A stretch of 64,000 bases of DNA. Source: Paraspadella gotoi (lineage: Eukaryota; Chaetognatha). Shown here piece by piece: positions 1 to 9,732 of the stretch; the stretch's first letter is position 1, and each line of letters opens with the position of its first letter. Below the pieces are notes generated by a model, which was not told the origin of the DNA, did not search any database, and was given only the letters and a program-made list of their open reading frames with translations. Both the position numbers and the translations under genes were made by a program. The DNA is taken from NCBI GenBank assembly GCA_051294375.1, contig CM119264.1, positions 19,475,590 to 19,539,589 on the forward strand, read 5' to 3'.

Positions 1-377
1 TCTCTTCTTATCTCGACGAAGGATGGAAGGAAAGCGTCATTCCAACGCAGCAGCCGAAACCCGAAAGCGAAATAACGAGCCGCTCGGAACCGACTTTGTG
101 TCGCTTCAATGACCCCACAGACCTTCCAGCCCGGCCGCGATTCCATTAAACTATTAGGCTGTACCAAAAAGCTACAATTTTTGCTAACGACTACATCAAG
201 AAAATTACATATATGTATGTTCCTGAAGACAAGATTTACATTGTGAGAAAAACTCACTGACTGACTGACATTGTTTTCATATATCTTTTATTAATAATAT
301 TATTCTTAACAGAGAAAAAAAAACTGTTGACATTTGGAACGCCTACCGAGACCCCCATTCCCCTCTTTCGATCTCAC
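1..377. other. Left edge, intron side of the lachesin-like gene
   Basis: The sequence just left of the Ig exon begins with a GT donor when read on the minus strand, so it should be intron of that gene. Positions 1-150 are richer in CpG than their surroundings and are open in one minus-strand frame, but that translation carries no Ig motif. I see no second exon that I can defend here. Confidence 0.4.
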
Positions 378-572
378 CTGATGACGTTGCCGCACTTGTA
401 AATGCCGGCGTCGTCATAGTCCACGTTCTTAATCTGCAGGACGTAATGATGCAGCCCCTGGCGCCAAAAGTTGAACTTTGACCTGTCGACGGTCCTGTCG
501 AAGGCGTCGTCGCCCAACGAGATGAACTTTTCGAAGAGGATCCCCGACAGCTTGATCCACACCGGAGGTCGC
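378..572 (-). CDS. Exon of a lachesin/IgLON-like immunoglobulin-domain protein (partial)
   Basis: This is one internal exon of a cell-adhesion type Ig protein on the minus strand. The 195-base exon lies between an acceptor (TTTCCAG at its right side) and a donor (GTGAGA at its left side). It encodes about 65 residues. The translation has the second half of a V-type Ig domain: PPVWIKL (the tryptophan of strand C), a loop with DRTVDRSKF, then VLQIKNVDYDDAGIYKC, whose D-x-G-x-Y-x-C is the strand F signature. In the lachesin, DPR/DIP and IgLON families this motif belongs to a GPI-anchored or secreted surface protein of neurons and epithelia; that assignment is inference from one exon. It enters after one base of a codon complete-in-exon and leaves two bases into the next codon. 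No partner exon is recognisable to the right on the minus strand, so the upstream intron may be very long. Confidence 0.72.
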
Positions 573-1895
573 CTGGAAACGTTTGAGAGGGGATGGAACG
601 ATCAGTGTGGAAAGAGTCAGGTTTTGTCCGATGGGCTGTGGCAATGTGGTATGAAGGTATGTATCGATATTTGGCTCGGTTTTTTTAGTAAATCCAGATA
701 CCACAACCATACGACAGGTCTTCGCAAACTACTATTTTGTTGCATAATAACTTTTTCTCTTTTCAGTATAAGTTTCAGTTTATAACTGGAATTGACTTGG
801 ATGACGAATTGCGTCGAAATGGCGAAGGCGATGGGCTGATGGGGAGACCCAAGGCGTTGGGTTTAAAGAGTATAAAGAAAGAATAATAAATGAGGTTAAA
901 AGGTGATGAAATGGGGGATAAAAGGAAGATATATAACTTTAAGGAAGTAGAGCGCTAAAAAAATTAGGAGAAAAAAAGAATCGTATGATAAAGAAAGGAG
1001 GAAAAAAGAAAAATGACAAAGTGAGGGGAATGAGTTAATTGGTAGAATTATCACAGAGTAAAGTGAATTATAAATTGTAAACTAATGAACACCCACCATT
1101 CGATGAAAAATCGATGCGATATCGTCTTCAACTCTTCAGCAGAATTTTACAAAAACAGACGGTCTCTCAATGCAACGTGAACATCAACATTTTTTTTTCG
1201 TTTTGATTTTTATTTGTATTTACTATTTTTTGAAATTTTTTTAAACATACTTATGTTTTCCTTAGGTCTTCACGCTTCACGTTAAAAAAGTAATTTCTCT
1301 TTTAGTTTCGCGTCGACGACTTTATTTCATAATGAGAAAACATTATCGCGTCTTATATTACTCTCCATTTTTGCAGTATAAGAGTTTGATACGAGATTGA
1401 TTGAGAATAATGACGAAAATCCCAGAAAAAAAGATCAAGTTGAAAGAAAATCTTCGCGTTTTTTCGTCGTCTTTTCTCTTTTTTTTTCCACCTCCCTTTT
1501 TTCCTTTCTCAAAGTTTCAAGAAAAAGAATCAGATATTATCTTTTGAGAAAAAGATATTTTCACGACCTAAATTTTTTAAAATATTGTTTACGAAGCATG
1601 AATTTAAAGACGAATAAACTTCTCTAACTCCATATTACAATTTTTCATTGACTCTCTCTTTCCTCAACCCTGACGCCTAATTCCTTTTCGCTCTCCTGGC
1701 GGCCGTTTTTGCAGTCTGTTAGATTTCCCACCAGATTTGGTTTTAACCAGTGGTTTTACCATGAGACTTGTTCCGAGCGTTCCAAATGTTGACCTTTCTC
1801 TCTTTCTTTTCATTTTCATCTTAAGGTTAAACGTGATTTTTGATCGTTCTTCATTTTGTTTCTCTTCTGTCTTCAACTAGTTTCTCTCACTCCAA
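573..1895. other. Non-coding stretch, no gene seen
   Basis: AT-rich sequence with homopolymer runs and scattered stops in all frames. Short open stretches are pyrimidine- or lysine-biased and have no splice context. Nothing functional is supported. Confidence 0.5.
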
Positions 1896-1906
1896 ATCTC
1901 TCTCCT

Positions 1907-1951
<45 letters not shown>

Positions 1952-1976
1952 CTCTTCTCTCTCTCTCTCTCTCTCT
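1896..1976. repeat. (TC)n microsatellite, interrupted
   Basis: CT-dinucleotide tract broken by a few extra T bases. Translations through it are only Ser/Leu alternation. Confidence 0.9.
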
Positions 1977-2177
1977 GTACTACTTTCGTATACCTCTTTT
2001 TACTAATTTGTTTCTGTCTCCATATGTTTTTCCCTTTCTTTTTTCCCTGATTAGAGTCATTTATCAGAAAGGATTTTGCGAAAAGCCAAAAAAGGGAGTT
2101 TTTTTTGTTCGGGGGAGAGGAGCGAGACTTTACTCAACTAAAAGCACGATCTCTCTCTTTGCATAACCCAAACATAG

Positions 2178-2301
2178 AGAATCCGGGCGTATTTTCGTCT
2201 TCCTCGTCCTCGGAAGAAGATGGAGAAGACGACCTTAGTAAAGACAAAGACGACGCTGACTCAGACGACGATGAAGACAGTCAAGAAGGGAAGATGCCAC
2301 G
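2178..2301 (+). CDS. Candidate exon coding an acidic serine-rich segment (unassigned)
   Basis: An open frame on the plus strand runs through a possible acceptor (ACATAG, preceded by a pyrimidine-rich stretch) and ends at a possible donor (CACG followed by GTATGC). The translation begins ENPGVFSSSSSSEEDGEDD and continues through LSKDKDDADSDDDEDSQEGK to KMPR. Such Ser/Asp/Glu stretches occur in many nuclear and cytosolic eukaryotic proteins, so no function can be assigned. Read on past the donor, the frame stops at TGA near 2333. The run is partly built from GAC/GAA-like trinucleotides, which are frequent as plain microsatellites in this window, so it may be chance. I rate it as possible, not probable. 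Confidence 0.25.
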
Positions 2302-3069
2302 GTATGCGACAGTTACAGAAAAACAGCTAAAATGACCCTAATTAAAATGAGGTCAATGGTAATAAACAATAATAAACAATAGACAAACAATAAACAAACA
2401 ATAAACAGTAAATGTTGGACTCAAATTCTTGAATGATCAACAATAAACGGTGGCAAAGGCAAGGGAAGTCCTGAAAAAAAAAAACGAAGGAATTCAAAAA
2501 ACTGTTTTTCCGTCGTCGTAAAACCAGAATCAATGCGTTGTGGTTACTAATCCGAGCTCTGCGAAACCAAAGGTTGTCTTTGGTTTCTTATGGGAACAAA
2601 TATTTGCGGTTTCGTATCTTCTAATGGAAAAATTTCTATGGTATGGAAGCCTTTTTTATCTGTGGCTAAAAATTCCATCTCACCCTGATTAAAAAAATTA
2701 ATCTAAGATATAAAAAATCTTTTGAATCAATTTTGTAGCAATTTTTCGTAGAAATAACATGCATGAAAAAAGAATGGCATGTTTAAATGTCTGTTACTCT
2801 AACGACTACTATGTATGATAAATCAGCAATTTACATCGGCAATTGAATAGAATTGTTGTCATCTATTAAAAGCTAGTGAAAGACTTGGAAAAAAGTTTTT
2901 TATATTTTTTTTTTAGAATAACGGGATTTTCAATTTAAAATTCCTTGCAATGCGTTGTTCTTTTTTCTGCAAGTTTTTTTTCGATTCTCATGGATGACTT
3001 GATCGACGCGAGATTTCCTTCTCCTTTGGCGCGTCGACAGAAACGAATCGTCGCCAGGGGAACGAGTGT

Positions 3070-3073
<4 letters not shown>
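2302..3073. other. Non-coding stretch
   Basis: AT-rich. It includes a short AAACAATA-type minisatellite at about 2360-2412. No coding signal seen. Confidence 0.45.
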
Positions 3074-3136
<63 letters not shown>

Positions 3137-3138
3137 CT
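3074..3138. repeat. (TC)n microsatellite
   Basis: Nearly pure CT tract with one CTTCCT interruption, passing into TTTC units at its right end. Confidence 0.9.
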
Positions 3139-4433
3139 TTTCCTAACGTTAATTTTTAACGAAACGGAATACTCTCTCGTACTCGATTTAAGGATTTTTC
3201 CTTTTTTCCTTTTTTTGCTTTTTTTCCTGGAGAATCATCAGAGTTGACTCTTTCGCTAACACTTTTTTATTTAATATAATTTTTAATGTACTATGTTATT
3301 TATATAGTATAATGGTTTGGAAAACAAGTAATAAAATTATATTTTATGTTGAAATATTATCAAAACTAGGTACTTAAACATGGGGATGAAAATAAAATTT
3401 ACCTCTTTTATTCAACTCCTTGTTTGGTTTGGGATCAAAGCCAAACTTGTAGTTGGGAATTTCTCGGATTTGGTTTTCTCGGTTCGCTCGTTGTTTCCCG
3501 TTTAAATGAAACCAAATTTTTTTTTGGAACGTATTCAGATGGGAAGGAAATAAACAGCTCCCCCGCCAAAATATTCACGACAGGATTTCGTCTTCACCGT
3601 GAATTCCTTTTCGTGTGAATTCGGACCGGAAGAAGCGACAGAAGGCGACGCCAACACAGCGCAGCTTTAAACCTTTTAAAAGCAACTACACAGCGAAAAA
3701 TCAGAAAGCTGCAGCGGATTAACTTTAGGATTCATCTCTACGCTTATTTAAAAAAGGAAATTTAGAGTAGGTAACGTTTACTGCGAACACAGAACAACTC
3801 TTTGGCATCCCAACTTTCAGTGGGGCCCGGATTCCCGTCGGCGGCGGCGGCGGCAGCGATGGCGGCGCCAGTCGCGGCGGAGATGGCGACGGCGGTTGCG
3901 GCGGCGGACAGGATGAAATTTTATGCGAGGAGATTGGAAAAAAATTTTAGGAGGTCATAACGTAAACAGATTCTCCGCCATAACGCGGGTTTCCTGCGGC
4001 ATCGGACGAACTCGAAAGGAAGAAGGTGAATGAAAGGAGGAAAGGAAAGGAGAAGCGATGTAACAGTGGAGACTGGAGCAATTCGGACTGGAGCAATTCG
4101 GATCCATTTCGCTTTCCTTTTTTTACTTTTTTTTTTGTCTACTCCATAATTTTGGTTCATGAAGAAGCTTAATTTGAGAAAATAAATATTTAAAGATTTG
4201 CTCCCTTTATGTTTTTTTATTGGATTAGCTCGTGGTAAATTCATATGCTAAAGGTTTCCAATTTATGTTTTATGGCGATTCTACAGAGGAATATTTTTTT
4301 CGTTAATGAAGCAACGGGAGGGAATAGGGAAAATAGGATGGAAAGTAAATTAAGGGTAAGTGGAAGATAATAAATGGTAGTTTAAGGGAAGGTTAGTGCA
4401 TGCAAGTTAGGTCACTCGAAGTCGTGAAAAAGC
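3139..4433. other. Non-coding stretch with a GGC-rich patch
   Basis: Mostly AT-rich and without a gene. The exception is 3838-3912, a GGC/GCG-rich patch in an otherwise AT-rich region. On the plus strand an ATG at about 3858 opens an alanine-rich frame (MAAPVAAEMATAV) that stops after about 33 codons with only a weak donor nearby. It could be a GC-rich trinucleotide repeat or a stray first exon. I cannot tell which. Confidence 0.35.
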
Positions 4434-4438
4434 TCTCT

Positions 4439-4523
<85 letters not shown>

Positions 4524-4692
4524 CTCTCCTTTCTCTCTCTCCACAAGTTTCCTCTGACGCGCGTTTTTGAAATGTTTTGGAAAACCATGTGATTTCATTT
4601 CTTCAAATTCAATTCCGACCTCCGCCACCCATGGTTATTAATTTAAGAAACATATAAGGGAGAGGGAGTACGAGGGGGAGAGCGAGAGCGAG

Positions 4693-4738
<46 letters not shown>
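4434..4738. repeat. (TC)n tract followed by (GA)n tract, inverted pair
   Basis: A TC tract (about 4434-4520) is followed about 160 bases later by a GA tract (about 4681-4738). The two are reverse complements, so the single strand could fold into a hairpin with up to roughly 50 paired bases. Confidence 0.9.
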
Positions 4739-4741
<3 letters not shown>

Positions 4742-5232
4742 AAGAAAGAGAGAGATGGAGAGAGAGCAAAACAATTTAAAATGCAAGACGTATTGCAAAT
4801 TAATATCGCTTTGTCTCTAAACTCTACGGCGTGGAAATTCCCTCGCTGCCAGGAATGACAATCCCAACGCATTGGCATTAAATTTCTCGGAATTGCTCGT
4901 CACGGTGGAATTCGAAGAGACAGGCGGAGAGGAAAAACGATGACCTTAATCCAATTTGCATCGAATTCCAGAAACTTTTGGGGGAAAGAAAAACTGGGAG
5001 AAAAACGCTCGGTTTGCGACGGATTGAGGACGGCGGAAAAAAAAGGAATAAATTTTGAGGGAAAACAATTTTTATTCTGGTTGTCTTTGGTTTCGTCACC
5101 GGCGGTTTTTGTGAAACGTTTTCTCGATTCACTCAACGGTATATCTTAAAAATTGTGAAATTTTATTTGAAATTTTTATATTTCTTAAATAGTTTTTTTT
5201 TAATTTTATTTTGTCTTTATTATAAACAAGAC
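4739..5232. other. Non-coding stretch
   Basis: No gene seen. Open frames on both strands are lysine- or phenylalanine-biased and lack splice context. Confidence 0.4.
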
Positions 5233-5365
5233 TGAGAGAGTTTATATTGATATTGATATTGTAGAAGTGATGGAGGCCTTAAACCACCAAAGCCTGTCCA
5301 AAGTCAGATAGCTTATTTATTAAATGAATGGATAATTGTTATATTGGTTATACCAATTTCATAAA
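5233..5365 (+). repeat. Interspersed repeat family E, copy 1
   Basis: It shares a core with copies at 36686-36852, 37018-37178 and 56758-56880, plus a fragment at 38834-38876. The core reads TTAAACCACCAAAGCCTGTC and then a TTTATTAAATGAATGG block ending in ACCAATTTCATAA. The class is unknown. Confidence 0.75.
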
Positions 5366-5596
5366 TTAATAAATTCAACGCTAATGAAAAATTATTTTGT
5401 TTTGTTTTTCATTGTTTTTTAAAAAGTGGATTTCAAAAAACTCATATTTTATCAGATTCTCGTGTCAAGAAGCTGAAAACATCAAGGATTTAGTTTTTAA
5501 TTAGTATTTCCATCTTTTTATAGATTTTTATAGAGAGAGGTGACAATCGTAATGAAAATTCAAAAAAATGTTTCCTGGATCTCTTTTCATTATTGT

Positions 5597-6172
5597 GAAG
5601 AGACAGTAATTATTGTTATATGTTAGTGATAGAACCGTTCAATATAAGCAGTCCCTGAGCTTCGGTTAAGCGCCCCGTCCCTCTTAACTGCTAAGCGACC
5701 ACCGGGCTAGAACCCCAGATCTTTGGGTTGGGAGGCGAATGATTTGCCTCCGGCACCAATGGCCGCTGATGAATGGTTGGTAGATTTTAGTCCACCATAC
5801 ATCCCCCCTGCCGTAGGGAGAAGTCTTTTACGTCTCTTCAGTGAATTGTTGTTTGTTGGTGGAAAGTTCGTCACCATGTTGAAGCATGTCGCCTGAAAGT
5901 GTCGTTGTTGCTGTTGTGTTCGGAAGTCGGGCTCACCAATGAAGAGACAGTAATTATTGTTATATGTTAGTGACAGAACCGTTCCATATAAGCAGTCCCT
6001 GAACTTCGGATCAGGCTGTAACACCATGTTACAGGCAGGTTAAGCGCCCCGTCCCTCTTAACTGCTAGGCGACCACCGGGCTAGAACCCCGGACATTTGG
6101 GTTGGGAGGCGAATGACTTGCCTCTGGCACCAATGGCCGCTGATGAACGGTTGGTGGATTTTAGTCCACCAT
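5597..6172 (-). repeat. Repeat family A (tRNA-like SINE), head-to-tail dimer
   Basis: Two copies follow each other directly (5597-5940 and 5941-6172); the second starts again at GAAGAGACAG right after CACCAAT. On the minus strand each unit has a T-arm-like hairpin (CCGGG, 7-base loop, CCCGG) holding a box B-like GGTTCTAGCCC, and next to it an anticodon-arm-like stem GGAGGC/GCCTCC. These features suggest a tRNA-derived SINE. The 3' part differs: unit 1 carries an extra 120-150 bases that unit 2 lacks. Confidence 0.7.
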
Positions 6173-6336
6173 AATTGCTTATTTTAAAAAAGAACTAAAA
6201 AATTGAAAACTGACTGTTTGTAAAAAAAATATGATATGTAGAGAATAAAATCTGAAGCATCAGGGTTGAGCCCTAGTTCCTAGTTATGAAATTGCTTTAG
6301 TTTTTTTTTCAGCATTTTTTTTTTATGCGGGCATTT

Positions 6337-6476
<140 letters not shown>

Positions 6477-7217
6477 TCAAAATTTGATTTTTCAATTTTC
6501 CCCTAATTTAATTTAATTTTTATTTTGTCCAACTCTTGGAAATAAAAAAAAAAAATCCTCGCTTCAAGGTTAATTTTTTTCATTTTTTCCGATATATCTG
6601 TTTATCGATAGACTCGGGTTGTGAGAAAAGGAGGGAAGACGAGTAAATAAAAGGGGGATGAGAGGAAGAGAAATGAGAGAAAGAAGAAGTCACGGATGAA
6701 AGAAGAGAGGAAAGATAGAGAGCAGAGAGAGGAAAGAGAAACGGGTTATGAATACAGACTCGCGCTCGGCAAAAGGTTGTTGAGCATGACAAATAAAAAA
6801 AAGAAAAAGACACGACACGAACTGGGATGAGGGTGCATTCTCTCGTTGTTTGTCGTAAGTTGCCTGTACATAATACGGAGTTAAAGCAGGAAATCTGGTT
6901 TTTTGACTGCTCTGGAATTCGGACTTGTCAACTCGTTCTTTTCACTTCAGACCCGGGCTTCCAAAACTGGATTCAGCCTCAGAGTAACACGAGCCATGAA
7001 ATCGCGCGAGGGCTTTTTTGAAAGGAAGAAATGGGACGAGATTTGGTAAGAAAGAGAAAAAGAAAGAAAAAGAGCGAGAGGGAGGAATTAGGAATGCAAG
7101 GGGAGAGGGAATGACTAGGAGAGAAACGGGAATGAGATGGGAGGAGGAAGAGACGGGGGGGGGGGCAGAAAAAAGAAGAGGGAAAGAAGAAAAAGGGAAG
7201 AGAAATATAGGGAAAGG
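6477..7217. other. Non-coding stretch
   Basis: Purine-rich on the plus strand from about 7020. No exon supported. Confidence 0.4.

Positions 7218-7297
<80 letters not shown>
7218..7297. repeat. (GA)n microsatellite
   Basis: Pure GA tract of about 39 units. Confidence 0.95.
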
Positions 7298-7300
<3 letters not shown>

Positions 7301-7622
7301 TGTGGATAAATGTAGCGAGGGAATTGTGAACGGAATGCCGCGTTTATTCACGAAATGGCTTCGCGTGCGACTACCATGAATTTTCCCTCGTCCCCCCACA
7401 TTCCCACCCTTACAAAAATTACAAAATTTATAGAAAATTCGATATGACATATCCTTATTATGTGGAAAATTCATTGAAAGTTATGACATGGTAAAAATAA
7501 TTTTAAAATACCTGAGCCAGTATTTTCCTAATCACTCTGTCACCTCAAGTCGTAAATAAATTAAGAGCTGCGAAACTTGCGGAGGAAAAGAAAAATACGA
7601 GTCAGAACTAAAAGTGAAGAAC

Positions 7623-8107
7623 GAACAACATTATACTAATGAACATTTATGTATAAAAAAATTTATAATAAATTTTACAATTTACGCAGTAGGCCATATT
7701 TATACTAGTACTAATCCAATAAATGAAAAAATTTCAAAATAGTTTTTTATAAGATTTTTTTGCAGATTTGGATTCGTCATGAAAAGTTGATATAAAGAAA
7801 TATAACTCTTTTTTAAAAAATATTTCATTAAGTTGATCATTAAGCTGAAAACTAAAATTTTATTTATTAAATATAGTTTTTTAATTTTTAACCCACTTAA
7901 TGAAATAATTTTTAAAAATGATTTATATTTTCTTTTATCAACTTTTGACGAGAAATTCAAATCTGCAATTAATATTAGAAAAGCCTATTTTGAAATTTTT
8001 TGATTTTATAAGGATAGTACTAGATATAAATATAGCCTACTGCAAAAATTGAAGAACATAAAATTAATTTTTTTTACAAATTAATGTTCACTGATGGTAT
8101 GTTGTTC
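7623..8107. repeat. Foldback element: large imperfect inverted repeat
   Basis: The left arm (about 7623-7855) is matched in reverse complement by the right arm (about 7880-8107). Matching landmarks are GAACAACAT at the left end against ATGTTGTTC at the right end, GCAGTAGGC against GCCTACTGC, ATTTCAAAATAG against CTATTTTGAAAT, and TTTCATTAAGT against ACTTAATGAAA near the centre. The arms are AT-rich and differ by scattered substitutions and small indels. It resembles a MITE or foldback transposon and a transcript could form long double-stranded RNA. No coding region is inside. Confidence 0.8.
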
Positions 8108-8360
8108 ATAATTGACATTTAGAATTTTCGTATGTAACTTTCACTACGCTCTGACAGAACTGGAAAGAAATTTGAAAAAAAAATATGACTTGAATGGAAA
8201 CGCCCGTCACTACTTCCGAATCAAAGTCAGATTAAAAAAAATGAATCGGGAAGTTTGTGAAGCAAATTTCGTTCGCTTTTTGTGACCAAACTTTTAACTT
8301 GTCCTTCATACGAAATCCGGTTGTCTTCGATTCGAGGCAGTCTTTTTCTATCTTTCTCGC

Positions 8361-8405
8361 TCCCGCTCTCTCTCTCTCTGTCTCTGTCTCTCTCTCTTTT
8401 TTATT

Positions 8406-8493
<88 letters not shown>

Positions 8494-8508
8494 TTTTTCT
8501 TTCTTTCT
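8361..8508. repeat. (TC)n passing into a (TTTC)n microsatellite
   Basis: A short interrupted TC tract is followed by about 25 TTTC units (about 8405-8508). The 8510-9000 flank stays pyrimidine-rich, which produces long phenylalanine/serine open frames with no other coding sign. Confidence 0.9.
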
Positions 8509-9026
8509 CTCTTTTCATACCATTGGCGTTCAATGTTTTCCAGCAGAAAGGGAAGAAGAAAAAAAAGAGAGAGAAAGAAAAAAATAAAAAAGAAAGAAGC
8601 CTTTTATTTTCGACTTTTTTTCTGCTTCAAAGAAAACTGGCGCGGTTTTGCGCCGTTGGCTGCCAACGTCGGTGCTATCTTCCTTGGCTACTTTCTATCC
8701 CTTCCTTTCATCCTTTCCTTTTAACATATCTTGTTTTAATTTTTCCTTCTTTTTTCTATCTTTTTTTTTTTACCACTTTTTTAATTTTCTTTCTTTGCAT
8801 TTTGTATTTTGCATTTTTTCATTTTTGCATTATTCCTATATTTCCAATTTTGATTCTGTATTATCTTCTTTTTCTTTTCCTCCATCTTTCCTTTTTCTTG
8901 ATTTTCTTCATTCTTTCATTTGTTTTGTTTTTCATTAGTTACCCCATTTCAACCTGTTTTTCCTTCCCTTCCTACCTTCTATACTTATTTCTCTCCTATC
9001 TTTCTTTGGCTGTCTGTACAGTACAA

Positions 9027-9424
9027 GCGGAGCAACTCTATAGGTCACTTTTCGGTGAGTCTGTCGGTAGGTCGCTCGGTCGTTCCGTCGGTCCATCGGT
9101 CGGTCGCTATGTCTGTCTGTTGTTCTGTCCCACTTACATTAAAAATGCATATAATTTGCTTATAGTTGGTTGCTCATTTGTTACGACAGAAAAAACTTCA
9201 AATCTAAGGGACTGCTAGCGCTGCCCTCAGAAAATCCTAAAAATAGAAGGAATAAAAGATGGAATTTTGATTCAATGCATGTCATAAATACATTTTACAC
9301 ATGCTAAGAAGTTTTTGCAGTCATGTATTCATGTCATGTCATGTCACGTCATGTCATGTCACGAAAAATATATATGATAAGGCAGTCACTTCGGCGCAAC
9401 ACATTTGAATTACCGTCCTTGTTT
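9027..9424 (+). repeat. Interspersed repeat family D, copy 1
   Basis: About 340-400 bases shared with 29649-29990 in the same orientation. Both start GCGGAGCAACT, then have a GGTC/GTCT microsatellite, TTAAAAATGCATA, ATAGTTGGTTGCTCATTT, a (TCATG)n tract, and finish with GCAACACATT, AATTACCGT and CTTGTTT. Type unknown. Confidence 0.8.
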
Positions 9425-9643
9425 TTCATCTGGATCTATCGTTTTTTTATTTCTTCCTTTCCACCGCGAGTCCGTTTCTTCCAGTTTTATTATCGTAACA
9501 AAAATCAAAGAAGAATTACAAAGCGCCGGATTCGGAGGAAAAAAAGCAACCGAACATTTTAAAGACTGTATAAATAAAGTGTACATGAATCTTAAATAAA
9601 AAATCAGAATCCAAATGTAATAAAATTATACGCTGCTCAAAGA

Positions 9644-9647
<4 letters not shown>

Positions 9648-9728
<81 letters not shown>
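9648..9728. repeat. (GA)n microsatellite
   Basis: GA tract with one GGAG phase shift. Confidence 0.92.

Positions 9729-9729
<1 letters not shown>

Positions 9730-9732
<3 letters not shown>

Noticed and set aside
8257-9218. Long Phe/Leu/Ser frames
   Set aside because: They arise from TTTC repeats and pyrimidine-rich flanks; no splice sites or domain. The same holds for 35160-35657.
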